A stretch of DNA of 64,000 nt from an uncultured Bryobacteraceae bacterium (GCA_938003835.1 CALKXJ010000007.1:372001-436000); one strand, 5' to 3'. Counted from the first letter of the stretch, positions 34,765 through 43,586 are shown. Program-made: numbers and translations. Notes: a model not told the origin generated them from the sequence alone.

Positions 34765-35106
34765 TTAACTGCCGGTCTCAGAGTCGCGGCCCAGGGCGGC
34801 GGCCACCAGCCCCAGCAACTGCTCGTCGGAGAGAAAAACGCCCTCGGGCAGATGCTGCCGGCCGAGCGCGACGGCGTGAGAGCGCCGGGGCACGGGGTAG
34901 GCGCGGACGTCGTCCTGCCGCGCGTCGATCCGCTCGGCCAGCTCGGCCAGGATGCGCTCGAGCTCGCGGGGCGAGACCACGGCGGCGAAGACCGAGTACT
35001 GCACGTCCGTGGCTACCGTTTTGAGATACCGGTGCACGCGGGCGAGCCGGGTCGGGTCGGCGATGTCGTAGGCTATCAGGAAGGCGCGCGGCTCGCTCAG
35101 GCTCAT
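34765..35106 (-). CDS. cas2: CRISPR-associated endoribonuclease/integration subunit Cas2
   Basis: Cas2 of 113 residues with the ferredoxin-like fold. The first strand FLIAYDIAD carries the conserved aspartate, followed by RLARVHRYLKTVATDVQYSVFAAVVS, read in two parts, and the RVYPVP-like strand VRAYPVP. ATG 35106 overlaps the Cas1 stop by four bases. It ends 84 bases before the cysH start codon, with no repeat array between. Confidence 0.88.
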   Translation of the reverse strand: MSLSEPRAFLIAYDIADPTRLARVHRYLKTVATDVQYSVFAAVVSPRELERILAELAERIDARQDDVRAYPVPRRSHAVALGRQHLPEGVFLSDEQLLGLVAAALGRDSETGS

Positions 35107-35876
35107 CGAACACCTCCCAGCCAGTAGGAGAACCCATCCAGGAGGCGCGTGGCGCGCGTGCGTTCGGCTGCGCGGCGCTGCTCGAACCAGGAGGCGAGCG
35201 CGCGCCGCCAGGGGCGCCCGACGGCGGCGGCGAGCGTCTTCTCGGCGAGGGCGGCGGCCAGCTCCGCCTTGAGCCGCCAGGAAAGCAGCCCGGTGAAATC
35301 CCGGAGCAGATGCAAGCCCGGGCGGCGATCGGCGATGAGGTGAGGCGAGATCCCGGCCGCGGCGATCAGCTCGCCGAGCAGCGCGGCGAGGACGCCTTCC
35401 AGCCACGCAAAGGCTTCGATCCGCCCCCGCTGGTTGGCGAGGGCATCGACGGCGTCATCTAGCAAGACAGCGACCGTGGCCGGCCGCAGATCGCTCGAGT
35501 GTCGTCGCAGGCGGGCCAGTGCGTTGAGGATCTGGCGGCGCTCGGCGGCCAGGCGCCAGTTTTCGTAGAGCGCATGCCAGTCCGGCCGCTCGAGAAACTC
35601 CTCGAGGCGGTCATTGAGACGCGAGGTGCGCGTCTGGGCGGGCAAGGCCGACCCGGCGAGCGCGCCGTCGCCGGTGAGGAAGGTGATGGGAATGCCCCGG
35701 CGGAGACACTCGACCAGCGCGGGCGTAGGCAGCTCCACCGGGCCGCAAACCACCAGACGCGACAGGCGGCTGAGCGGGAAGCGGCGGGCCGCCTGGGCTT
35801 CGACGGCGACAACCAAAGACGGTCCGTCCAGCTCGACCCGGATAGGCTGATCGGCATCCAGATAAAGCGGTTTCAT
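35103..35876 (-). CDS. cas1: short Cas1-family protein
   Basis: Cas1-like integrase subunit, 257 residues, shorter than the usual 300-340. The N-terminal beta domain is recognisable (PLSRLSRLVVCGPVELPTPAL, then GIPITFLTGDG). In the helical domain H179 (ISPHL) and D193 (LLRDF) are spaced like the catalytic H and D of known Cas1. The preceding glutamate motif, usually G-x-E-G about 65 residues before the histidine, is not evident: the only EG (160-161) is 19 residues before H179. Either the subtype is compact or the nuclease has lost a catalytic residue. ATG 35876 is chosen; an upstream in-frame start at 35912 adds unrelated sequence. The only operon partner is cas2. Confidence 0.8.
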   Translation of the reverse strand: MKPLYLDADQPIRVELDGPSLVVAVEAQAARRFPLSRLSRLVVCGPVELPTPALVECLRRGIPITFLTGDGALAGSALPAQTRTSRLNDRLEEFLERPDWHALYENWRLAAERRQILNALARLRRHSSDLRPATVAVLLDDAVDALANQRGRIEAFAWLEGVLAALLGELIAAAGISPHLIADRRPGLHLLRDFTGLLSWRLKAELAAALAEKTLAAAVGRPWRRALASWFEQRRAAERTRATRLLDGFSYWLGGVR

Positions 35877-35887
35877 CGCGCAAAGGT

Positions 35888-35986
35888 GGGCGGAGCCCCG
35901 CCCTGCTTCCATGCTGAAGCTGGCAGGGGGCGTCGGGCCTCACCGACAAGCTTGGGGAGCGGGCAGCCAGCTTTCCCTCGGCTGCC
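35888..35986. repeat. three short hairpins upstream of cas1
   Basis: Perfect short inverted repeats at 35888-35893/35898-35903 (GGGCGG), 35932-35936/35943-35947 (GTCGG) and 35962-35968/35980-35986 (GGCAGCC). They are not copies of each other and do not form a CRISPR array. No promoter is obvious here. Confidence 0.4.
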
Positions 35987-36004
35987 AGGGCGCCGAAGTC
36001 CGCG

Positions 36005-36035
36005 GCAAAACAAAAGGGGCGGGCCGCAGCCCGCC
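36005..36035 (-). terminator. intrinsic terminator of the TonB-receptor gene
   Basis: A perfect 9-bp stem, GGGGCGGGC (36014-36022) with GCCCGCCCC (36027-36035) around a four-base loop, is followed on the minus strand by TTTTGTTTT. It lies 23 bases after the stop of the large receptor gene and separates it from cas1. Confidence 0.88.
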
Positions 36036-36058
36036 CCCGCGCGTGAAGGTCGAAGCGA

Positions 36059-39000
36059 TTACCAGTGGAACCGGGCCGTGTACTGGACCTCGCGGCCGTA
36101 GTTGCCGGGGAAGACCCAGGTGCTCAGCCCCATCGCGCCCGAGCCGATCGTTGTGACCGGGTTGCTCGGGATGAAGTGGTTCGGCATGTTGTAAAACTCG
36201 AAGCGGAGCTCGAGCTTTACCTGCTCGGTGATGGGGAAGTACTTGGCCAGGGTCGAATCGAGACTCCAGAAGCGCGGCCCGCGGAGGCCGTCGTAGTACC
36301 AGGGATTGGTGCGCGGCGTGTAAGCCGGCAGCACTTTGAAGACGGCGGGGTTGAACCAGCGGCCCGCCGGAACGTTCTGCCGCGGATCGCCGGTCACCTC
36401 GGCGGCGCCGAAGGTCAGCAGTTCGCCTCCCTGCAACATCAGCCAGTGGCTGGTGGCCCAACCGCCGATGATCAGGTCGGCGACGCGGTTGATGTTGGAC
36501 AGATACCTGCGACCCCGGCCGATGGGGAGCTCCCAGGTGCCGGCCATGCGCAGGTAGTGGCGCGGCTGCCGCCGGTCGATCCAGGTCTGCCGGTCGGCGT
36601 ACAGGTCGAGATCGTTAAAGAATTCGGTCCTTGCCTCACGGGCATAGGTGTAACCGAAGATCAGGTTGACGCCCTGCACCATCGGCCGCTGCGCCTGAAT
36701 CTGCAAGGCATGGTAGCGGTTGCTGCGCCCGTCGCGGAACATCTCCGTCAGGTTCACGTAATGAGGATAGGGCCGGAGCAGTTGGCTGACGGCGATCTCC
36801 CGCTGCACGCGCAGCTCGCCCGGCATCTTGTCAGCCGGCAGCAGATTGTAGAACGGATTGGGAATCCGCGCGTCCACTGCGCCCTTGTGGGTGTAAATGA
36901 GGTTTGGATCCACCATGTTATACGGCCGGGAGTAGTTGCCGCCCCACATGCTGGCGTCATGCACGTTGTGACCGCGGTGCATGAAGAAGGTGACGTCGGC
37001 CGTGAACCGGGCGGGCAACTGCCGCTGCAATGAGAAGTTGAAGCGGTCGGCCATGGGGTGCTTGAGATCCTGCTTCCACCAGGTGGCCGAAGTGCCGAGC
37101 TGCGTGTAGATACCCCGGGTCTTTCCAGGCGGCAAAAGCAGCGGATTCGTGCCGGCCGGGAACGGATCGCTGATGAGCGTCCGAGGCGTGCCCGAAAGCG
37201 GTCCCAGCACCGTGGTGGTCTGCGAGAAGCCTTCCTTGCGGACGTCCCAGCCCTCGGTATAGATGGTGCGGATCGGGGTCGCATAGCGGGCATAGCCCAC
37301 GCGGAACGACATCTTGTCCGTCAGCCGGATGGCCATGCCGGCGCGCGGCAGGAAGTTGGTCTTCCGCGGATCGAAGACGCCCGGATGGTTGTCATCCGTG
37401 AAGATCCAGCCGCCGGTCCACTTGTACGGGATCCGGGCGATCGCCGTCACCTGCGGCGGGACGGCAACGCCGCCCTGAAGCTCGGGAATCGGCATGTTCA
37501 GATCGAGCAGGCGCGAGAACATCCGCGTCTTCTCCGAAGGCGCCGTCTCGTACTCCCACCGCAGGCCGAGGTTGAGCGTGATGTTGCGGGTCACCTTGAT
37601 GTCGTCGTGGAAATAGAGCGCGATCTGGTCGAGCATCAGGTGCCACATCGGGCGGATGTTGGCGTTACCGCTCGTGACCACGCCGAGCAGCGCGGTGGCA
37701 AATTGCGAGCCGCTCTCCCGCGGGTCATAACCCAGGAAGGTCCGGCCGGTCTCGACCGAGCTGAAGGTGAAGCCGCCCGGCCCGGGCTGGCCGTTCTTCT
37801 CCCAGGAGTTGCGCCACTGTAGGCCGTACTTCATCGTGTGGATGCCGCGGGTCTGGGTCAGGTTGGCCTGGAGGTTGGTCTGATACTCGCGCACCAGCCA
37901 CCAGCCGCCGATACCCGAGGCGGCGCTACCGTTGCCCGAGAAGGAGAAGTTGGGGTAGTAGATGCCCGGCAGCGCCTGGGTGACCGGTTTGAACCAGCCG
38001 TTCGGCCAGAGCTCCGACCAGACGCCCTCGCCGACCTTGGCCCACTGGGAGTCGTAGTCGTCCTGGGCGCGGGTGTAGCCGAAACGCATGTTCAGCGTCG
38101 TGGTCGGGCTGAACAGATAGATGCCGTCCACGGCCGCGTTGTCGGCGTCCATAACTCCGCCGTTGTCGGAACGCACGGCCCGCGTGCCGCCCCAGTTCGG
38201 GTTGTCCAGGTCGGTGCGGTACATCGACCAGCGGAAGTACATGCGGAGCTTGTCGCTGGCGTTGTAGTCGACGCGGTCGGAGATGTTCCAGTACTTATGC
38301 CACCACGAGTAGGAGGTCTTGAAGTTATTGACCCCGCTCAGGTCATCACCCGGATTGTTCGGCTTCCACAGGTCGTTGACGATGATGCGTCCCGTCCGAT
38401 CGAATCGCGCGGCCGGGATGACGTTGCCCGGGAAGGGCGTCCGGGTCACCGTCGAGGTGGCCGGGTCGAAGACCGTGGTGAACGGGTCATAGATGACGCG
38501 CAGGGCGCCGGTCGGCGTCAGCGTGCGCGAGAAATCGCCCTGGCGCTCCAGATCCGTGGGCACCGTGGAGACGTTCGAGGTGGGCTGGGTCTGCCGCCAC
38601 TGCTCGTAGACGAAGAAATTGAAAAGTTTGTTCTTGATGATCGGATTGCCGAGCGTGCCGCCCCAGACGTGGTTCTTCACCAGACTGGGCGTGCGAGTGA
38701 TCGGCTGGGTCACGGCGTTGAAGTACGGGTTGCGACCGAAGTAGTAGGCGGTGCCGTGGACCTCGTTCGAACCCGACTTCATCGACAGATTTAGAACGCC
38801 TCCGGCCGAGAAACCGTACTCGGCGTCGATGGCGTTCTGCTGGACGACGACCTCTTGCACGGCGTCCATCGGCGAGTTGTAGGAGCCGCGCGCAGCGACA
38901 CCCGTGGGCACGCCGTCAAGCAACTGATCGTTCTTGCCGCCGGTCGCTCCGCCGACATCGAGGCCGGAGTTCGACCACATGTAGAACGGGTTGCGGTGCG

Positions 39001-39520
39001 AGACGTCCCAGTAGCGATTCACCACGGCCGGATTGAGCAGGGCCAAGGTGAACGGGTTGCGGGCCAGCACCGGGATGTCCTTGAGGACGTTGGCCTGCAC
39101 GACGGTGGTCATGGTCGAGGTGTTGAACTGCACCGCAGCCACCTCGGCCGTAACCGTCACCGCCTCGGTTACCGCGCCGACAGAAAGCTCGGCGTTGACC
39201 GTAACGTCGCCGGCGGTCAAAACGCGGACGTTCTCCTGAATGTACCGATTGAAACCCGGCGATTCGATGGTGACGCGATACAGACCGGGCTGGACAAAGT
39301 CGAACCGGTAGAAGCCCGCCGCGTCGGTCTCCCGCGTGCTCTCCACGCCGGTGGCGACGTTGGTGAGCGTCACTTTGGCGCCGACGATGGCGGCCTTCGA
39401 CGGGTCCGTGACGTTGCCTTGCACGCGCCCGCGGTACTCCTGGGCGAGCGCGAGAAAACTGAAAAGGAAAACAAAGGTCACAGACCAGACTGCGAGCCTG
39501 CGACTCGTCGAGAGTCTCAT
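36059..39520 (-). CDS. Oar-like TonB-dependent receptor with carboxypeptidase-regulatory domain
   Basis: Outer-membrane protein of 1153 residues. After a signal peptide (VTFVFLFSFLALAQ) comes a carboxypeptidase-D-like beta-sandwich (GRVQGNVTDPSKAAIVGAKV to about 110), then a plug (NPFTLALLNPAV, QLLDGVP, VVVQQNAIDAEYGFSAGGVLN) and a very long beta-barrel ending in an aromatic strand, YTARFHW. Solibacter-type Acidobacteria have many such proteins for polysaccharide or large-substrate uptake. The start is ATG 39520 behind AAGGAGGTTAAG. A strong promoter and a terminator bracket the gene, so it is a single-gene unit. Confidence 0.9.
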   Translation of the reverse strand: MRLSTSRRLAVWSVTFVFLFSFLALAQEYRGRVQGNVTDPSKAAIVGAKVTLTNVATGVESTRETDAAGFYRFDFVQPGLYRVTIESPGFNRYIQENVRVLTAGDVTVNAELSVGAVTEAVTVTAEVAAVQFNTSTMTTVVQANVLKDIPVLARNPFTLALLNPAVVNRYWDVSHRNPFYMWSNSGLDVGGATGGKNDQLLDGVPTGVAARGSYNSPMDAVQEVVVQQNAIDAEYGFSAGGVLNLSMKSGSNEVHGTAYYFGRNPYFNAVTQPITRTPSLVKNHVWGGTLGNPIIKNKLFNFFVYEQWRQTQPTSNVSTVPTDLERQGDFSRTLTPTGALRVIYDPFTTVFDPATSTVTRTPFPGNVIPAARFDRTGRIIVNDLWKPNNPGDDLSGVNNFKTSYSWWHKYWNISDRVDYNASDKLRMYFRWSMYRTDLDNPNWGGTRAVRSDNGGVMDADNAAVDGIYLFSPTTTLNMRFGYTRAQDDYDSQWAKVGEGVWSELWPNGWFKPVTQALPGIYYPNFSFSGNGSAASGIGGWWLVREYQTNLQANLTQTRGIHTMKYGLQWRNSWEKNGQPGPGGFTFSSVETGRTFLGYDPRESGSQFATALLGVVTSGNANIRPMWHLMLDQIALYFHDDIKVTRNITLNLGLRWEYETAPSEKTRMFSRLLDLNMPIPELQGGVAVPPQVTAIARIPYKWTGGWIFTDDNHPGVFDPRKTNFLPRAGMAIRLTDKMSFRVGYARYATPIRTIYTEGWDVRKEGFSQTTTVLGPLSGTPRTLISDPFPAGTNPLLLPPGKTRGIYTQLGTSATWWKQDLKHPMADRFNFSLQRQLPARFTADVTFFMHRGHNVHDASMWGGNYSRPYNMVDPNLIYTHKGAVDARIPNPFYNLLPADKMPGELRVQREIAVSQLLRPYPHYVNLTEMFRDGRSNRYHALQIQAQRPMVQGVNLIFGYTYAREARTEFFNDLDLYADRQTWIDRRQPRHYLRMAGTWELPIGRGRRYLSNINRVADLIIGGWATSHWLMLQGGELLTFGAAEVTGDPRQNVPAGRWFNPAVFKVLPAYTPRTNPWYYDGLRGPRFWSLDSTLAKYFPITEQVKLELRFEFYNMPNHFIPSNPVTTIGSGAMGLSTWVFPGNYGREVQYTARFHW

Positions 39521-39607
39521 CTTAACCTCCTTGAGAAATCCACCCCTGATCGGGGAAGCCAAAGACCCAATACCTCTGAAGCCTTGGTCTGAAGCAACAC
39601 TAGACCC

Positions 39608-39636
39608 ATTATTACGCCGGCGTTACGGGGTGTCAA
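39608..39636 (-). promoter_or_regulatory. consensus promoter of the Oar-like receptor with palindrome in the spacer
   Basis: On the minus strand TTGACA (39631-39636) is followed after 16 bases by TAATAA (39609-39614). Inside the spacer, ACGCCGGCGT (39614-39623) is a perfect 10-bp palindrome, well placed for a repressor site. The distance to ATG 39520 leaves a leader of about 80 bases. Confidence 0.65.
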
Positions 39637-39650
39637 CCCGCGCCCCCGGG

Positions 39651-40379
39651 CTAGAGTGCGGGCCGCCCGGCGTAGACCATCCTGCGAAGGTCGAAGCGCC
39701 GCACGAATTCGAACGCCTCGGTGCGGGCGCCGATGTCGACCCAGCCGTCCTTCCGGGTCAGCGAATCCTGGCGGGGAAACCTGAGGGTGATGCCGAGGAA
39801 GAGCCCCTGCACGGCGACGTAAACGCTGTCGGCTCGCAGCAGGCGGCCCGTCTTCGTGCGGAGGTAGGCAGTGCGATAAAGCTCGTTCTGAACGAGCTCC
39901 GGGCCGCGATGGGCGACGAGCGATGGGATGCCCAGCACCTCGATGACATAGAACGGCTCCTCGCGCTCGAGCAGGCGCCGGGCAGGCACGGAATCGACCT
40001 CCGCGCCGTACTTGTGGCGCACCAGAGCCTGCCGCACCGGCAGCGCGCTGCTCCAGCGGACGATAATCTGCGCCTGGCGCGGCAGCTTCGGCCGCGGTGC
40101 GCCGATGCCGCCCACCGGGCTGCCGCCCATGCCGCCGGGCCGAGTGTCCGGAAGCGTCGGCCCGGCGCCGGGGATCTCTTTCCAGGTGGCCGGTCCGCCG
40201 GGTTCGGACTTTTCGAGCTTGAGCGCTACGGTGAACACCTGCGCCCAGGGAGAATGGGTGAGCAGGCGGCGGACCTCCTCGTCGCTCCATTCGGAGAATT
40301 TCCTCCGCTCCCAGAAGGCGGCTTGGGCGCCTGCGGCCGCCGCGCAGAGCGCCAGCAGCGATCGCCTGCTCAGACCCAT
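39651..40379 (-). CDS. exported hypothetical protein, Acidobacteria-type
   Basis: Protein of 242 residues with an RR-containing signal (GLSRRSLLALCAAAAGAQA). The body begins KFSEWSDEEVRRLLTHSPWAQVFTVAL, and then a glycine/proline-rich linker leads to IIVRWSSALPVRQALVRH. I recall similar 'SPWA ... WSSALPVR' proteins in Solibacter-type genomes without assigned function. No catalytic motif is visible. It lies upstream of the receptor gene on the same strand but is separated from it by that gene's promoter. Confidence 0.7.
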   Translation of the reverse strand: MGLSRRSLLALCAAAAGAQAAFWERRKFSEWSDEEVRRLLTHSPWAQVFTVALKLEKSEPGGPATWKEIPGAGPTLPDTRPGGMGGSPVGGIGAPRPKLPRQAQIIVRWSSALPVRQALVRHKYGAEVDSVPARRLLEREEPFYVIEVLGIPSLVAHRGPELVQNELYRTAYLRTKTGRLLRADSVYVAVQGLFLGITLRFPRQDSLTRKDGWVDIGARTEAFEFVRRFDLRRMVYAGRPAL

Positions 40380-40447
40380 CGACGTTCACCGCATTATGAC
40401 GGCTCGACGGACGCTGCGGTTGCGCGGGCGGGCCGGCTCGAGCGGGC

Positions 40448-40453
40448 TACAAT
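40448..40453 (+). promoter_or_regulatory. candidate -10 (TACAAT) six bases before a start codon
   Basis: TACAAT ends six bases before ATG 40460, so transcription would start at about the A of ATG and give a leaderless message. No -35 is clear. Confidence 0.45.
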
Positions 40454-40459
40454 CCGGAT

Positions 40460-41764
40460 ATGCGTTGGAGCCGGCGAAGTTTCCTCGCTGCGGCAGGGAG
40501 CGCTCTGGCGGCTTGCCGCGGCCGGCAGACCCCCGAATCGCGCTCCTCGCCCCCACCCGCCGCGCCGGTGATTCTCATCCGCTCCGGCTGGCAGACGGTG
40601 AACATCGGCGACGTGGCCCACACGCCCGGACTTCTGCGGCTGCTCGAGCAACTCATCCCCGAGGCGGAGCTCATCCTCTGGTCCAACGCACTAGAGGGCG
40701 GAGTGGGCGACCTGCTTCGCAAGAATTTCCCCAAAGTGCGCCTGGTGAGCGGGGAAACGGGAGAAGACGGGGCGCCCGACACGCCGGAGCTGGCGGAGGC
40801 TTTCGCCCGGGCCGATCTGCTGATTCACGGCTCGGCCGCCGCCGTGGCGCGCCGCCATGTCGCCGCCTGGCGGCGCCGGACGGGCAAGCCCTACGGCATG
40901 TTCGGCGTCACGGTACCGTCCTCGGACGAGGCGGTGAGCAAGGGACTGGATCCGGAGCTTCAGGAGCTGCTCGACGGCGCCCTGTTCGTCTTCACGCGCG
41001 AGACCCGCTCCCTCGACAACGTCAAGCGAGCGGGAATCCGCAAGCCCGAGCTGCGCTTCGTGCCCGATGCGACCTTCAGCTTTCAGCTCGCCAACGAGCC
41101 GGCGGCACGGCAATTTCTTGCGGCGAGCGGCCTCGAGTCCAAACGGTTCATCGCCGCAGTGCCGCGGCTGCGCTACACGCCGTACCACAAGTTCCGCAAG
41201 GTCTCCTGGTCGCCCGAAGAGATTCGCCGGCGCATGGAGGTCAACGAGCGCCATCAGGGGCCGGATCACGCCAAGCTCCGCGAGGTGATGGCCGAATGGG
41301 TGCGCCGCACGGGCGGCAAGGTCCTGCTCTGCCCCGAGATGACCTACCAGCTCGAACTTCTTGAGCCGCTCCTGTACCATCCTCTGCCCGAGGGGATCCG
41401 CAAGTCCGTCGTCGTTCGCCGTGCCTGGTGGCTGCCCGATGAAGCTGCTTCGATCTACCGGCGCGCCCTCGCCGTGGTGAGTCTCGAGTGCCATTCGCCG
41501 ATTCTGGCGGCTACGGTCGACACGCCGGCCTTGTATCTGCATCAGCCGGAGGACGGCATCAAGGGCCAGATGTGGCGGGATCTCGGCCTCGGGCGCTGGT
41601 ACCTCGAGATCGAAGAGGTCTCCGGCGCCGAAATCGCCGCGCGCCTGATGGAGGTCCGCGACGCCTACGATGCCGCGCAGGTCGATCTCCATGAAGCGGT
41701 GTTATACGCCCGGCGCTTGCAGGTCGACGCCGTCTGGTTCATCCGACAGCATCTCAGGAGCTAG
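40460..41764 (+). CDS. Tat-lipoprotein polysaccharide pyruvyl transferase family protein
   Basis: Protein of 434 residues with the pyruvyl-transferase fold: GWQTVNIGDVAHTPGLL at the start, GSAAAVARRHVAAWRR, and VVSLECHSPILAATVDTPAL in the C-terminal half, where the family has its conserved histidine. The unusual part is the N-terminus, a twin-arginine signal with a lipobox (SRRSFLAAAGSALAAC, C19). Known members use phosphoenolpyruvate in the cytoplasm, so an exported form needs another donor or another reaction. It converges on the sulfotransferase gene with overlapping stop codons. Confidence 0.78.
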   Translation: MRWSRRSFLAAAGSALAACRGRQTPESRSSPPPAAPVILIRSGWQTVNIGDVAHTPGLLRLLEQLIPEAELILWSNALEGGVGDLLRKNFPKVRLVSGETGEDGAPDTPELAEAFARADLLIHGSAAAVARRHVAAWRRRTGKPYGMFGVTVPSSDEAVSKGLDPELQELLDGALFVFTRETRSLDNVKRAGIRKPELRFVPDATFSFQLANEPAARQFLAASGLESKRFIAAVPRLRYTPYHKFRKVSWSPEEIRRRMEVNERHQGPDHAKLREVMAEWVRRTGGKVLLCPEMTYQLELLEPLLYHPLPEGIRKSVVVRRAWWLPDEAASIYRRALAVVSLECHSPILAATVDTPALYLHQPEDGIKGQMWRDLGLGRWYLEIEEVSGAEIAARLMEVRDAYDAAQVDLHEAVLYARRLQVDAVWFIRQHLRS

Positions 41765-42417
41765 GCGGCCGCCCGTCCCTGACCCCTGTGCCTTAACCAC
41801 CAGGACTGAAGGCGCTGGACGGCGTAGTCGTAGAGCTGGGCGGCGGCGAAGTACGGAAGTCGGAGCGCCCAACCCAACCCGGGCGGGAGCCGGCTGAGCC
41901 AGCTCTTCTTGTTGAGGTTGGGAAAGGGGACCGGAGGGATCGGCTTGCCCAGGAACGGACACAACTTCTCCCACCCGTCTCCGGCGGTGATGTTCATCAC
42001 CAGCAGGTCCTGCGGCCGGTCGGCGAAGTATTCGAGGACCCGGGCCGTGTGGCGGCGATAACCGGCCAGCCACGCCTCGGGGTCGAACTCCTGGGTTCCG
42101 AACAGGATTTCGCGGACACGGCGGGCTTCGCGCATCATCGGCCAGTTTTTGCCGATGCGGACTTGCAGGCCGCGGAAACGAGAGTAGGAGGCTAGCCAGC
42201 CCTGTTCGTCGCGAACCGTCAGGATGAACTTTGAACCGGGGAATAGCCGGTCCAGCTCCTCGAAACGGTAGGCGACCGAGGTGTCGGTCGCTGCATCGTG
42301 ATAGAGAATCTGGTCGAAACGGGTCGGGAAATGGACGGCGCGATAGCCTAAAATTCTGAGCGCTTTCGTCAGGCTCGTCGTTCCCGTACGCGCAAGACCG
42401 ATGCCGAATACCTTCAT
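41761..42417 (-). CDS. PAPS-dependent sulfotransferase
   Basis: Cytoplasmic sulfotransferase of 218 residues. The 5'-phosphosulfate loop is GLARTGTTSLTKAL (about 7-20), and the 3'-phosphate-binding strand is GSKFILTVRD. It would move sulfate from PAPS to a glycan or lipid. Its ATG overlaps the stop of the upstream glycosyltransferase gene by four bases, which suggests a sulfated sugar product. PAPS could come from CysC at 33367-33942. Confidence 0.85.
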   Translation of the reverse strand: MKVFGIGLARTGTTSLTKALRILGYRAVHFPTRFDQILYHDAATDTSVAYRFEELDRLFPGSKFILTVRDEQGWLASYSRFRGLQVRIGKNWPMMREARRVREILFGTQEFDPEAWLAGYRRHTARVLEYFADRPQDLLVMNITAGDGWEKLCPFLGKPIPPVPFPNLNKKSWLSRLPPGLGWALRLPYFAAAQLYDYAVQRLQSWWLRHRGQGRAAA

Positions 42418-43535
42418 TTCGCGCTCCTCCCGCTCGCCTGGTGGGTGAAAGCCGGCGGTCGGCTCGCCTGCCCGGCAGCCTGCTCCACATATTCGATGTA
42501 GCCCGGGGATGCTACCAGCAGGCCTGCCGAAACGAGCTCGTCCGGGCTGTTGTAGCGGCGCGCCCTGGCGGTCCGCAGGACCAGGTCCGGGCGGCTTTCG
42601 AGCGCCTCTAGATAGAGGCGGTAGGCCCCGGAGTTCGCAAAGAAATTGCCCTCCGCGACGGCGCGGCGGCAACGTTCCAGGAAACTCCGTTCGAACTTGT
42701 AGTGCAGCAGAACGCCAGAGACGTCGGCCACGCGGGCGCCGCGGCACAGGTGGGCGCTTTCGAGCACCGGCCCTCGACCCCTCCGGCGATGGAGCAGCGG
42801 GAACTTCGTCAACAGCGGCGAAGCGCCGAAGGCCGACGAGCGGATGCCGCCGGCGAAGAAACTCATCCGCGCATCCGCGAAACGGTTGACGCGCGCAGCG
42901 CGGCCCGGCGGGCGCGCCTCCATCGCGCTCAGGTCGTACCAGGCGGAGGCGGCAATCAGCTCACGCCCCCCCTGAGGCCAACTCGACGGCGGCCCGTCGG
43001 GGAACAGGTCGAGCACCTGCGCCATGACCGCATCGTAGCCGCGGGCGTTGAGATAGCCGAGAAAACCCCGCAGGCTGAGGCGGCTCGACGCCGGATAATC
43101 GAAGCGCTCGTCGATATCCGCCAGCAGGCACCAGCCGCCCTCGCCGAACCGCTCGACGAGGAAACGTTTATAGGCGTAAGAGTGCGTCTTGTAAGGGAGC
43201 GGGCACCGCAGGAGGGTGACCCGGTCGAGCCTCGCGGCCCGCTCGATGGTGGCGTCGCGCGAGTCGTTATCCAGAAGAACAATCCCGGCGGCGCCCAAAC
43301 GCAAATGATGCTCCACGAAGCTCTCGACGTGGTCTTCGGCGTCGCGCATGAGCGCGACCACGACAAGCTGCGTGGGATCCTCGCAAGACTGCCAGCCGGG
43401 GACGATCCACTCAAGATGCTGCTCGATCTGGCGCTGCTGCTCGGGCCATGCGCGCAGCCGCCGGCGGCGCAACCATTCCGCCTCCAGCCGGGCTCGCAGG
43501 CGCCCGAGTCGCGCCGCCACTGCCCCGATTCCCAT
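42414..43535 (-). CDS. GT2-like glycosyltransferase (Glyco_tranf_2_4 type)
   Basis: GT-A-fold protein of 373 residues. It shows LVVVALMRDAEDHVESFVEHHL, then VLLDNDSRDAT and the acidic motif CLLADIDERFDYP, typical of the glyco_tranf_2_4 group. A proline-rich C-terminus follows. ATG 43535 is preferred; TTG 43547 is also possible. It is translationally coupled to the sulfotransferase. Confidence 0.82.
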   Translation of the reverse strand: MGIGAVAARLGRLRARLEAEWLRRRRLRAWPEQQRQIEQHLEWIVPGWQSCEDPTQLVVVALMRDAEDHVESFVEHHLRLGAAGIVLLDNDSRDATIERAARLDRVTLLRCPLPYKTHSYAYKRFLVERFGEGGWCLLADIDERFDYPASSRLSLRGFLGYLNARGYDAVMAQVLDLFPDGPPSSWPQGGRELIAASAWYDLSAMEARPPGRAARVNRFADARMSFFAGGIRSSAFGASPLLTKFPLLHRRRGRGPVLESAHLCRGARVADVSGVLLHYKFERSFLERCRRAVAEGNFFANSGAYRLYLEALESRPDLVLRTARARRYNSPDELVSAGLLVASPGYIEYVEQAAGQASRPPAFTHQASGRSAK

Positions 43536-43586
43536 GAGCAACCGCAAGTGCCTCGATTATAACAGGAGACCTTCCTAGCGGATCGC

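Noticed and set aside
34682-36058. CRISPR array beside cas1-cas2
   Set aside because: No direct repeats with regular spacing occur on either side; the short hairpins differ in sequence.
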